From: CAXPZW01 sp964221845
Lineage (GTDB): Bacteria; Bacteroidota; Bacteroidia; Flavobacteriales_D; Sanyastnellaceae
Assembly (NCBI GenBank): GCA_964221845.1
Contig: CAXPZW010000013.1
Location: forward strand, 1-30,324
DNA: 30,324 nucleotides
Direction of reading: 5' to 3'
Part shown: piece after piece, positions 8,006-15,709 of the stretch
How the letters are laid out: every line of letters begins with the position of its first letter
Numbering within the stretch: position 1 is the first letter of the stretch
Position numbers and translations under genes: made by a program
Notes under the pieces: generated by a model
What the model saw: the letters and a program-made list of their open reading frames with translations, nothing else
Told to the model about the DNA's origin: nothing
Databases searched by the model: none

Positions 8006-10444
8006 CTATTCGTTTCCGATGCGAATAATATCGGCAAAAACACCACTGGCGGTCACGTCTGCCCCGGCGCCTGCACCTTTGATCACTAGCGGTTGCTCGG
8101 CGTAACGGTCGGTGAAAATCACCACCATGTTGTCCTTGCCTTCGATGGCATAGAACGGGTGGTCGGGGCCCACTTCCTGCAGGCCCACTTCGGCCTGGCC
8201 GTTTTTGAACTGGGCCATGTACTTGAGTTTGTGTTGCCGAGCTGCCGCGGCCGCGAGCTTCTCTTGCATCATGCTTTCGATCCCGGGAAGTCCTCCCAAG
8301 AAGGCATCCACATCGCCCTCCATCAGGGCTGCAGGCAGGAAGGGCACGTTGGTCACGTTTCCCATTTCCATGCGGTGTCCCGACTCGCGGGCGAGGATGA
8401 GGATTTTGCGCTGCACGTCCACCCCACTGAGGTCGATGCGTGGGTCGGGCTCGGTGTAGCCTTCGTCCATGGCTTGGCGTACCACGGCCTCAAAGGTGGT
8501 GTCGGCCGAGAAGTTGTTGAACACGAAGTTCAAGCTGCCGCTGAGCACCGCCTGCACCGATCGGATGCGGTCGCCGCTTTTGATCAGGTTTTGCAACGTA
8601 TCGATGATGGGCAGGCCCGCACCCACGTTGGTTTCAAAGCGGAATTGGGTGTTGTATCGGCGCGCGCGGTCGAGCAGACCTTGGTAGCGTTCTTGGCTCG
8701 CGCTTGCGGCGATTTTGTTGGAACAGACCACCGCAATGCTGGACTCCAGCACGGTTTCGTAGACCTCGGCCACGTTGGCGTGAGCGGTGTTGTCCACAAA
8801 CACGCTGTTGCGCAGGTTCAGGGCTTTCATGCCCTCCACAAAGCTGTCAATGGTGGTGTCTTCGCCTTCCGCCAAACGGGCCTCCCAAGTGGAAAGGTCA
8901 ATGCCTTCAGCATCCAAGATGCGCTTGCGGCTGTTGGCCATGCCTGAGACGACCAAGTGCAGTCCATGCTCTTCCAACAAGGTTTGTTGCTGCGCGGCAA
9001 GCTGCGCTATGAGCGCCCCTCCTACGTTGCCCACACCCGCAAGGAACAAGTGCAGTCGTTTGATTTCGGCGTCAAAGAACCCTTCGTGCAAGGTGTTGAG
9101 CGACTTGGCCCCATCCGCGCTGTCTATAACAAGGGAGATGTTGCGCTCCGAGGAACCTTGCGCGATGGCCAAAATGTTGATGCCGTTCTTGCCCAACTGG
9201 TACATCGCCCGGCCCGAGAGGCCTACTTGGTGGCGCATGTTGTCGCCGACCAAGGCCACAATGCTGAGGCCGGTCTCCACACCTACGGGATTGATTTTCC
9301 CGCGGGACATGTCCAGTTCAAATTCTTCTTCCAAACACGATACCGCCTGAGGTACGTGTGATTCCTCGATGGCCACGGTGATGGAGTGCTCCGAGCTGGC
9401 TTGGGTGATGAGAATGACGTTTACGTCGCGGTAGCTCAGCGCAGAGAACATGCGGCGCGAAAAGCCGGGGATTCCGACCATGCCTCCACCGCTCAGGGTG
9501 ATCAGTGCAATGCCGCCAATGCTGGAGAGGCCCTTGATGCTGCCCTCGCTGGCGCCGTTAGGTCCAATGGTCGTGCCGGCGTCTTCAGGCTTGAAGGTGT
9601 TGCGTACACGCAGCGGGATGCCCTTCTCCATCAATGGGTGAATGGTGGGCGGGTAGATCACCTTGGCGCCGAAGTGGCAGAGCTCCATGGCCTCTGCGTA
9701 GGTGATGTCTTGGATGACGCGTGCGGTAGGCACAATGCGCGGATCGCTGGTGAGCATGCCCGACACATCGGTCCACTTTTCCATGGCCTCAGCCTCAAGT
9801 GCGTGTGCAAAGATGGCTGCACTGTAATCGCTACCACCGCGTCCAAGCGTAGTGGTCTCTCCTGCCCCGTTGGATCCGATGAATCCTTGGGCAACCATGA
9901 GCTTGTCCTCGGCTCCGAGTTCCTGTTGGATGTGCGCGTAGGTAGCGGTCAAATCCACTTGCGCGTTGGTGAACTGGGCGTCGGTATGAATCAGTTCGGT
10001 GCTTTGCACCAGGCGTGTGGGCACGTTTTGTTGATCGAAGTATGCAGCAATGATCGTGGTGCTCAACCGCTCTCCAAACGACACGATGTAATCCTGTGTG
10101 CGCGGGCTCAATTCACGTACCAAATAGGCGCCGTAGCACATGTTGTCCAGGTCGGTAAGCATGGACTCGAGATCGGGCTCCAAGGCGCGACTGGCCTCTG
10201 GACCGAGTAGTTCTGCAGCGGTGCGCAGGTGGCGGTTGCGGATGTCCAGCAACGCGTCGCGGTAATGCGGGTTCCCCTCAGCGGCCTGAGCGCCAGTGGA
10301 CAGCAGTTGATTGGTGATGCCTTGAAAGGCTGAAAACACCACCAACATCCGGGTGCTGCCCAATCGCGGGACGAGGACTTGGTGCACCTGTTTGATGGTG
10401 TCTGCGGAAGCCACTGAGCTGCCGCCAAATTTCAATACGATCAT
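8006..10444 (-). CDS. thrA: Bifunctional aspartate kinase / homoserine dehydrogenase
   Basis: ATG at 10444 gives 812 residues starting MIVLKFGGSSVASADT. In-frame codons further upstream run into the fabI terminator and are rejected. The order is aspartate kinase (~1-290, KFGGSSV, then SFGERLS), two ACT-type regulatory segments (~310-460, with QASSEHSI and QGSSERNI, the usual allosteric amino-acid sites), then homoserine dehydrogenase (~465-812). The last part shows the Rossmann FLAGVGNVGGAL, the NVGAGLPIIDTL block and the EPDPRIDLSGVDV motif. It catalyses the first and third steps from aspartate to homoserine and is inferred to be inhibited by threonine through the ACT domains. It is first in thrABC. 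No threonine-rich leader peptide or attenuator was seen. Confidence 0.97.
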   Translation of the reverse strand: MIVLKFGGSSVASADTIKQVHQVLVPRLGSTRMLVVFSAFQGITNQLLSTGAQAAEGNPHYRDALLDIRNRHLRTAAELLGPEASRALEPDLESMLTDLDNMCYGAYLVRELSPRTQDYIVSFGERLSTTIIAAYFDQQNVPTRLVQSTELIHTDAQFTNAQVDLTATYAHIQQELGAEDKLMVAQGFIGSNGAGETTTLGRGGSDYSAAIFAHALEAEAMEKWTDVSGMLTSDPRIVPTARVIQDITYAEAMELCHFGAKVIYPPTIHPLMEKGIPLRVRNTFKPEDAGTTIGPNGASEGSIKGLSSIGGIALITLSGGGMVGIPGFSRRMFSALSYRDVNVILITQASSEHSITVAIEESHVPQAVSCLEEEFELDMSRGKINPVGVETGLSIVALVGDNMRHQVGLSGRAMYQLGKNGINILAIAQGSSERNISLVIDSADGAKSLNTLHEGFFDAEIKRLHLFLAGVGNVGGALIAQLAAQQQTLLEEHGLHLVVSGMANSRKRILDAEGIDLSTWEARLAEGEDTTIDSFVEGMKALNLRNSVFVDNTAHANVAEVYETVLESSIAVVCSNKIAASASQERYQGLLDRARRYNTQFRFETNVGAGLPIIDTLQNLIKSGDRIRSVQAVLSGSLNFVFNNFSADTTFEAVVRQAMDEGYTEPDPRIDLSGVDVQRKILILARESGHRMEMGNVTNVPFLPAALMEGDVDAFLGGLPGIESMMQEKLAAAAARQHKLKYMAQFKNGQAEVGLQEVGPDHPFYAIEGKDNMVVIFTDRYAEQPLVIKGAGAGADVTASGVFADIIRIGNE

Positions 10445-10471
10445 GGTCGTGTCGTTGGTCGGAATGTTCCG

Positions 10472-10502
10472 GTTACGTAATGGGTCGCAATTGGTTTGCA
10501 AA
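10472..10502 (-). promoter_or_regulatory. Candidate thrABC promoter
   Basis: Read on the minus strand, TTTG (10499-10502) is followed after 19 bases by TACGTAAC (10472-10479), only a partial match to the Bacteroidota -7 element TAnnTTTG. The spacing is right, and the 59-base gap between the fabI terminator and thrA leaves room for nothing else. The TTTG would come from the U-tract end of that terminator. Weak. Confidence 0.25.
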
Positions 10503-10503
10503 A

Positions 10504-10534
10504 AAAAGGGGCGCTGTTCTCAGCGCCCCTTTTT
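10504..10534 (-). terminator. Intrinsic terminator after fabI
   Basis: A 13-bp stem (AAAAGGGGCGCTG, 10504-10516, with its complement at 10521-10533) has a 4-nt loop. On the minus strand the stem is followed by a run of eight T. It separates fabI from the downstream thr operon. Confidence 0.9.
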
Positions 10535-10554
10535 CCGTGTTTATCTCTGGTAGA

Positions 10555-11379
10555 TTACTCTTCGGTTTTGGCAAAGCGCTCGATGACAGACTGCGACACG
10601 CCCGTATTCGAAAAGCCGCCGTCGTGAAACAGGTTCTGCATCGTTACATAACGTGTGAGGTCACTGAACATGGTGATGCAGTAATCCGCACATGCGCCGC
10701 CGTCAGCGTTGCCCAGCGGAGACATCTCCTCTGAGTAGCTGATGAACTCATCAAACCCTTTCACCCCGCTACCCGCGGTAGTGATGGTGGGCGATTGCGA
10801 GATGGTGTTCACACGCACTTTCTTGGCCACACCGTAGTGGTAACCGAAGCTGCGGGTGATGGACTCCAACAAGCTCTTGGCATCGGCCATGTCGTTGTAA
10901 TCCGGGAAGATGCGCTGCGCCGCAATGTAGGTGAGCGCCACCACCGAACCCCAATCGTTCAAGGCGTCCAGCTTCATGGCTGTGGCCAAGGTCTTGTGCA
11001 GCGAGATGGCCGACACATCCAGGGTCTGGTGGTAGAACTTGTAGTTCGAATTGGTGTAGTGCTTGCCCTTGCGCACGTTGGGCGACATGCCAATCGAGTG
11101 CAGGACGAAGTCGATTTTACCGCCGAAATGGTCCATGGCGCCTTGGATCAGCTTTTCGAGATCCTCCTCGCTGGTGGCGTCCGCTGGAATCACCGGGGCG
11201 TTGCCGCATTTGGCGGCCAAGTCATTGATGGCCCCCATGCGCATGGCTACGGGTGCGTTGGTCAGTACAAACTCAGCGCCTTCTTCGTGGGCACGTTCGG
11301 CCACTTTCCAGGCGATGGACATGTCGTTGAGGGCGCCGAAGATGATGCCCTTCTTTCCTTTAAGCAGGTTGTTTGCCAT
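10555..11379 (-). CDS. fabI: Enoyl-[acyl-carrier-protein] reductase (NADH), FabI type
   Basis: 274 residues, slightly longer than the common ~260. It reduces trans-2-enoyl-ACP in the last step of each cycle of type II fatty-acid elongation in the cytoplasm. It is an atypical short-chain dehydrogenase: the N-terminal nucleotide site reads GALNDMSIAWKVA. The active site carries Tyr151 and the Y-x6-K pair Tyr161/Lys168 in TYIAAQRIFPDYNDMADAK, matching the arrangement of E. coli FabI. The segment NTISQSPTITTAGSGV corresponds to the mobile substrate-binding loop region. It is a single-gene unit with its own terminator at 10504-10534 and a promoter candidate 20-50 bases upstream. Confidence 0.96.
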   Translation of the reverse strand: MANNLLKGKKGIIFGALNDMSIAWKVAERAHEEGAEFVLTNAPVAMRMGAINDLAAKCGNAPVIPADATSEEDLEKLIQGAMDHFGGKIDFVLHSIGMSPNVRKGKHYTNSNYKFYHQTLDVSAISLHKTLATAMKLDALNDWGSVVALTYIAAQRIFPDYNDMADAKSLLESITRSFGYHYGVAKKVRVNTISQSPTITTAGSGVKGFDEFISYSEEMSPLGNADGGACADYCITMFSDLTRYVTMQNLFHDGGFSNTGVSQSVIERFAKTEE

Positions 11380-11397
11380 AGTGCTTGTTTGAGGGTG

Positions 11398-11426
11398 CTA
11401 AACTAGTGAATCGCGTGGGGGAACAA
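11398..11426 (-). promoter_or_regulatory. Candidate fabI promoter
   Basis: On the minus strand TTG (11424-11426) is followed after 18 bases by TAGTTTAG (11398-11405), one mismatch from TAnnTTTG. The implied start site would leave a 5' leader of ~15 bases before the fabI ATG at 11379. Confidence 0.42.
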
Positions 11427-11523
11427 TGGGAATGGTGGGGTTGTGGGGCGAAGGATTTCCACGCGGTGTGGAATACTTGGGGATGAATGGTGTGATTCTG
11501 TGTAGAGGGGACATTGTTTCGGT

Positions 11524-11554
11524 CCGGCGCGGGTTCCCTCCCGTGGGCTGCCGG
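11524..11554. repeat. GC-rich nested hairpin, possible REP-like element
   Basis: The outer arms CCGGC (11524-11528) and GCCGG (11550-11554) enclose the inner arms CGGG (11530-11533) and CCCG (11540-11543) around TTCCCT. The surrounding ~80 bases (11520-11600) are unusually GC-rich and non-coding. The structure is visible in the sequence; that it is a dispersed repeat is only a guess, because a single copy is seen here. Confidence 0.35.
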
Positions 11555-11707
11555 CCCTGCCGCCCCCGCATCCACCTCGCTGCCGTTTGCGTTCAAACGA
11601 CTCGTGTAAGGTCAGTGCTTGATCCTTGTCATCCCAACCGACATGCGTTTGACTTTGTGGATGGCTCGGGTGGCTTTGTGATTGGCCTTGACAAGGCGAT
11701 GGCCAAA

Positions 11708-11851
11708 AACCAAAAAGCCCCGCTAGGCGGGGCTTTTGGCTTAAACTGAAAAACTAAAAACTATTTTAAATCACTCTTGGATTGGGGCAGCTGCCCCACA
11801 TCCCATCTCAACTAACTTAAAACACATACGAGGGCCAACTACTCCCTCGTT
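11708..11851 (-). ncRNA. Candidate independent small RNA
   Basis: On the minus strand a near-consensus promoter (11857-11886) is followed within ~6 bases by a hairpin (ACGAGGG, 9-nt loop, CCCTCGT; 11828-11850). Next comes a self-complementary GGGGCAGCTGCCCC (11784-11797), then a strong intrinsic terminator (11713-11737). The predicted transcript is about 140 nt. It contains an 18-codon frame beginning ATG TGT TTT (from 11827, peptide MCFKLVEMGCGAAAPIQE) that could be a tiny peptide or chance. The unit lies between two minus-strand genes, 56 bases after the oxidase stop and over 330 bases before fabI, so a leader for fabI is less likely. No known RNA family is recognised. Confidence 0.45.
11713..11737 (-). 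terminator. Strong intrinsic terminator
   Basis: An 11-bp stem (AAAAGCCCCGC with GCGGGGCTTTT) has a 3-nt loop; on the minus strand it is followed by five T, then GG and five more T. It ends either the candidate small RNA or read-through from the oxidase gene. Confidence 0.88.
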
Positions 11852-11856
11852 CTCAA

Positions 11857-11886
11857 CAAATGTAACCCGTTTGTTGGAATGGCAAA
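11857..11886 (-). promoter_or_regulatory. Near-consensus Bacteroidota promoter
   Basis: On the minus strand TTTG (11883-11886), an 18-base spacer, then TACATTTG (11857-11864). The -7 element is a perfect TAnnTTTG match, the best promoter-like pair found in this window. It lies downstream of the oxidase stop and points away from it, with no protein gene directly after it. Confidence 0.55.
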
Positions 11887-11906
11887 ACTTGCTGTAAAGT
11901 TTACAC

Positions 11907-13352
11907 TTAGGTTTTCGACAAATCCGGAAAAATTTTCCCCGGATTGAGGATTCCCGTCGGGTCAAACACCTGCTTGATGGCCCGCATCAAGGTGAGTTCC
12001 TCAGGCGAAAACGCCACATCCATGTACCCTTTTTGGACCCAACCGATGCCGTGTTCCCCGCTGAGGGTGCCTCCCAAGGCTACGGTTTCGGTGAACAGTT
12101 CGCGGATGGCTTTGGGCAATTCGGTGTTCCAGGTGTGGTCGTCCAAGTCGCCTTTGATGATGTTGATGTGCAGGTTGCCGTCACCGGCGTGGCCGTAGCA
12201 TACACTCTTAAAGCCATAACGTTTACCAATGGCCTTCACCGCACGCAGCAAGTCTGGCAAGGCATAGCGCGGCACCACGGTGTCTTCCTCTTTGTAAACC
12301 GAGTGGGCCTTGACCGCCTCCCCCACTTTGCGACGCAAGCGCCAGAGGTTGTCCTTTTGGGCCGCGCTGTCGGCAAAAAGTACCTCCAACGCGCCAAACC
12401 CCTCCACCACTTCGAGCACCCGTTCAGCTTCAGTCATGAGCACTTCTTGGTGGTGGCCGTCCAGCTCCACCAATAGATGCGCGCCCACCTCGTCGGGAAT
12501 GGACAGGGTGATGTCGCTGTGCTCCAGGGTCCAATCCAAAGCGTCGCGTTCCATGAATTCTAAGGCACTTGGGGTGATGCCGGCTTGAAAGATGGCCGCA
12601 ACCGCTCCGCAGGCTTGTTCTGCAGAGGTGAATGGAATCAACAAGAGCACGTCCGCCGTGGGCTTGGGCAAGAGTTTGAGTGTGGCTTCGGTGATGATGC
12701 CCAAGGTCCCTTCGCTGCCCACCATGAGTTGGGTGAGGTTGTATCCGGTGCTGTTCTTGCGCGTGTTGGCACCGGTGTGGATGATCTCGCCGTTGGGCAA
12801 TACCACTTCCAGGTTGAGCACCCAATCTTTGGTCACACCGTATTTGACCGCGCGTGGACCGCCGCTGTTTTCAGCCAGGTTTCCGCCGAGGGTGCAGGTG
12901 CCGCGCGAAGCAGGGTCTACCGCGTAGAACAAGCCATGTTCGGCCACGGTTTCCTGAAGCACTTGGGTTATGACGCCCGGCTGCACGCGTACGTGGTGAT
13001 TTCGCGTGTCGATCTCAACAATGGCGTTGAGCTTCTCCAGACTGAGGCCCACTCCCCCATTCACGCTGAGCGCGCCTCCACTCAACCCCGTGCGTGCGCC
13101 AATGGGGGTAACCGGAATGTTGTGTGCATGGCAGATACGCATGACCGCCGATACTTCTTGCGTATTGGCAGGCTTGATTACTGCGTGCGGCGGGAAGCAC
13201 AAATCCTCGGTTTCGTCTGCACCGTAGCGCTCGCGGGATTCGGCATCGGTCAATACGGCTTCGTTGGAAGTCGCGCTGCGCAGGGCTTCCAGCACTTCGG
13301 GAGTCAAGGTTGCCTGCAAGGAAGCGGCACGGTTCGTGTTTGACATGGACAT
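11907..13352 (-). CDS. FAD-linked oxidase, glycolate / D-lactate dehydrogenase (GlcD-like)
   Basis: 481 residues (or 479 from the second Met of MSMSN). The N-terminal FAD-binding type 4 domain shows PIGARTGLSGGALS (~83-96), GTCTLGGNLAENSGG and YNLTQLMVGSEGTLGI. The C-terminal half is the FAD-oxidase C domain, with CYGHAGDGNLHINII and LSGEHGIGWVQKGYM. These cap motifs supply substrate-binding histidines in GlcD/Dld relatives. It oxidises a 2-hydroxy acid (glycolate, D-lactate or D-2-hydroxyglutarate) to the keto acid; the exact substrate cannot be told. No glcE or glcF subunit genes or Fe-S domain are adjacent, favouring a stand-alone D-2-hydroxyacid dehydrogenase. It is divergent from the DPP-IV gene, 55 bases apart. 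Confidence 0.9.
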   Translation of the reverse strand: MSMSNTNRAASLQATLTPEVLEALRSATSNEAVLTDAESRERYGADETEDLCFPPHAVIKPANTQEVSAVMRICHAHNIPVTPIGARTGLSGGALSVNGGVGLSLEKLNAIVEIDTRNHHVRVQPGVITQVLQETVAEHGLFYAVDPASRGTCTLGGNLAENSGGPRAVKYGVTKDWVLNLEVVLPNGEIIHTGANTRKNSTGYNLTQLMVGSEGTLGIITEATLKLLPKPTADVLLLIPFTSAEQACGAVAAIFQAGITPSALEFMERDALDWTLEHSDITLSIPDEVGAHLLVELDGHHQEVLMTEAERVLEVVEGFGALEVLFADSAAQKDNLWRLRRKVGEAVKAHSVYKEEDTVVPRYALPDLLRAVKAIGKRYGFKSVCYGHAGDGNLHINIIKGDLDDHTWNTELPKAIRELFTETVALGGTLSGEHGIGWVQKGYMDVAFSPEELTLMRAIKQVFDPTGILNPGKIFPDLSKT

Positions 13353-13371
13353 GGGCCAAGGATGATTTGGT

Positions 13372-13380
13372 TATCTTTTG
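13372..13380 (+). promoter_or_regulatory. Candidate -7 element for the DPP-IV gene
   Basis: TATCTTTTG resembles TAnnTTTG with one extra T. It lies 27 bases before the ATG at 13408, a suitable leader length. No well-spaced -33 TTTG was found (nearest at 13339-13342, too far). Confidence 0.35.
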
Positions 13381-13407
13381 CCCCCTTTCGAAACCTGAAT
13401 TATTCGC

Positions 13408-15654
13408 ATGACTGCAAGGACTTTTCTGCTCACGGCTGGAGCGCTGCTTCTCCTGGCCCTGCCTGCTTCGGCTCAAAAAACGGACAAACCGGGAAACACC
13501 GTTCCCCGAAAGACCACAGCGAAACTAACAAACGAGCTCATCTGGTACAGTGGAGAATTCCGTTCAGAATACGTCTCGGGCGTGAATTCCATGAACGACG
13601 GCGTCCACTACTCCTCGCTGGAGTACGACCAGGCCGAAGGGTCCAAAATCGTCAAGTACGCTTACGCCACTGGCAAGCAAGTGTCGACCATCGCCACCTC
13701 TAAGACCATTTTTGGCGATGCTTCCACCTCCATCGACGGCTACGAATTCAATGCCGACGAGAGCAAAGTCCTCATCCAAACCGCCACCCGTAGCATTTAC
13801 CGCTACTCGTTCGAGGCCAACTATTACGTATACGACCTCAACACCGGTAAAACCGCTCCCCTCACCGACTTTGACAAAGGCCTCCAACGCTTGGCCAGCT
13901 TCTCGCCAGATGGCGTTCATGTCAGCTTTGTGCGCGCCAACAACGTGTTTGTGGCCGACATGACCAACCGCAGCGAGTCGCAAGTGACCACCGACGGCCG
14001 CATCAACGAAATCATCAACGGCTACCCAGACTGGGTATACGAAGAGGAATTCGGCTTCCACAACGGCATGGCGTGGAGCCCTGAAGGCAACCGCCTGGCG
14101 TTCTACCGTTTTGACGAGTCCAACGTGCGCGAGTTCCAAATGGCCATGTACGGCCCCGAGCTCTACCCCGACCAGTACACCTTCAAGTACCCCAAGGCAG
14201 GCGAAGAAAACTCGAAGGTGAGCATCTGGATCCACGAGCTCGACGCCCAAACCACCCGTAAGGTGGACCTAGGCGACATGACCGACATGTACGTGCCCCG
14301 CATCAAGTGGAGCAACGACAACGACGGGCTCTGCGTGATGAAAATGAACCGTCACCAAAACAACTTGGAGTTTCACCTGACCGATTTGGCCACGCGTTCG
14401 CCCAGTGCCATTCCCACCACCAAGATCTTCACCGAGACCGCACGCACCTACATCGACATCACCGATGACCTGACTTTCCTCGGAACAGACCGCTTCATCT
14501 GGAGCAGCCAGCAAGACGGCTACAACCACCTGTACCTCTACGACATGCAGGGCAACCAAGTGCAACAACTCACCTCAGGCGAATGGGATGTAATCGAATT
14601 CAAAGGCATCGACCAAAAGAAGGGCATCTTCTACTACACCTCCAGTGAAGAAGGCGCCATTGAGCAAAACGTGTACGCCAAAGGCATCAAAAAACGCTAC
14701 CTCAAAAAGCTCTCGACCCGCCCCGGGCACAACGATGCAGTATTCTCCAACACCTTTGCCTACTACATCAACTACCATTCAGACGCCAACAACCCGTACT
14801 ATATCACTCTGCACGACGCCAAGGGCAAGGAGATCCGCGTATTGAAGGACAACGCCAACCTCAAAAAGACGGTGGGCAAATACAACCTGACCCAAAAGGA
14901 GTTCTTCACCTTCAAGAACCGCGCTGGCGACGATCTGAACTGCTGGATGATCAAACCAGCCAACTTCGACCCCAACAAAGAATACCCCGTACTCGTCGCC
15001 ATCTACGGCGGCCCAGGCCACAACACGGTGACCAACAGCTGGGGCGGTTCCACCATGCTCTGGCACCACATGCTGGCCCAACAAGGCTACATCGTGGCAT
15101 CGTGTGACCCGCGCGGCACCATGTACCGCGGCCGTGACTTCATGCACAGCACCTACATGCAACTCGGCAAGCTCGAGACCGAAGACTTCATTGACTTTGC
15201 CAAGCACCTGGGCTCGGAGAACTACATCGACGCCGAGCGCATCGGCATGCACGGGTGGAGCTATGGAGGCTACATGACCTCGCTCTGCATGACCAAGGGC
15301 GCAGACGTCTACAAAGCAGGCATTGCGGTGGCCCCGGTGACCAACTGGAAGTACTACGACACCATCTACACCGAGCGCTTCATGCGCACCCCAGCAGAAA
15401 ACGAAGACGGGTACGAGGACAACTCCCCCATCAACCACGTGGACCTGCTCAAAGGCCCGTTCCTGCTGGTGCACGGCTCGGCCGATGACAACGTACACTA
15501 CCAAAACACCATGCAGATGGTGGACCAACTGGTGTACGCCAACAAGCCGTTTGACCTGTTCATCTACCCCAACAAGAACCACGGCATTTACGGCGGGCCT
15601 ACCCGCTTGCACTTGTTCACCAAGATGACGGCGTTCCTGAACGCCAACCTCTGA
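13408..15654 (+). CDS. Dipeptidyl-peptidase IV (S9B prolyl oligopeptidase family), exported
   Basis: 748 residues with a Sec signal peptide (LLTAGALLLLALPASAQ). The N-terminal ~500 residues are the DPP-IV beta-propeller, and the C-terminal ~240 the alpha/beta-hydrolase domain. The double-Glu motif that anchors the free substrate N-terminus is in DWVYEEEFGF (~residues 209-218). The catalytic triad is readable: Ser618 in GWSYGGY, Asp693 in HGSADDNVH, His725 in NKNHGIYG. The enzyme removes X-Pro or X-Ala dipeptides from peptide N-termini in the periplasm or at the surface. It is followed after 55 bases by a di/tripeptide transporter in the same direction, which suggests coupled peptide trimming and uptake. 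Confidence 0.95.
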   Translation: MTARTFLLTAGALLLLALPASAQKTDKPGNTVPRKTTAKLTNELIWYSGEFRSEYVSGVNSMNDGVHYSSLEYDQAEGSKIVKYAYATGKQVSTIATSKTIFGDASTSIDGYEFNADESKVLIQTATRSIYRYSFEANYYVYDLNTGKTAPLTDFDKGLQRLASFSPDGVHVSFVRANNVFVADMTNRSESQVTTDGRINEIINGYPDWVYEEEFGFHNGMAWSPEGNRLAFYRFDESNVREFQMAMYGPELYPDQYTFKYPKAGEENSKVSIWIHELDAQTTRKVDLGDMTDMYVPRIKWSNDNDGLCVMKMNRHQNNLEFHLTDLATRSPSAIPTTKIFTETARTYIDITDDLTFLGTDRFIWSSQQDGYNHLYLYDMQGNQVQQLTSGEWDVIEFKGIDQKKGIFYYTSSEEGAIEQNVYAKGIKKRYLKKLSTRPGHNDAVFSNTFAYYINYHSDANNPYYITLHDAKGKEIRVLKDNANLKKTVGKYNLTQKEFFTFKNRAGDDLNCWMIKPANFDPNKEYPVLVAIYGGPGHNTVTNSWGGSTMLWHHMLAQQGYIVASCDPRGTMYRGRDFMHSTYMQLGKLETEDFIDFAKHLGSENYIDAERIGMHGWSYGGYMTSLCMTKGADVYKAGIAVAPVTNWKYYDTIYTERFMRTPAENEDGYEDNSPINHVDLLKGPFLLVHGSADDNVHYQNTMQMVDQLVYANKPFDLFIYPNKNHGIYGGPTRLHLFTKMTAFLNANL

Positions 15655-15670
15655 CCTACGGGCTTTTGCC

Positions 15671-15678
15671 TAGATTTA
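15671..15678 (+). promoter_or_regulatory. Candidate -7 element for the POT transporter gene
   Basis: TAGATTTA differs from TAnnTTTG by one base and lies 31 bases before the ATG at 15710. No terminator separates the DPP-IV and POT genes, so co-transcription is equally possible. Confidence 0.3.
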
Positions 15679-15709
15679 CCGCAATCCAAAAACCGATATA
15701 CCTAGATCC

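Larger units (their letters stand above)
11380..11906. other. 527-bp gene-free interval between fabI and the FAD-linked oxidase
   Basis: No convincing protein gene is present on either strand. From the fabI side it holds a fabI promoter candidate (11398-11426) and a GC-rich nested hairpin (11524-11554). These are followed by a strong minus-strand terminator (11713-11737), the 14-bp palindrome GGGGCAGCTGCCCC (11784-11797), a 7-bp-stem hairpin (11828-11850) and a near-consensus minus-strand promoter (11857-11886). Base composition falls sharply to AT-rich between ~11740 and 11905. I see nothing in 11427-11520 or 11560-11700. Confidence 0.7.

Noticed and set aside
10445..10501. In-frame N-terminal extension of ThrA or a threonine leader peptide
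   Set aside because: The extension starts inside the fabI terminator, lacks family similarity and shows no run of Thr/Ile codons with alternative hairpins.
11426..11749. 107-codon plus-strand frame in the fabI-oxidase gap
   Set aside because: It runs through the GC-rich hairpin and ends at the terminator, has no recognisable domain, and its composition follows the non-coding structure.
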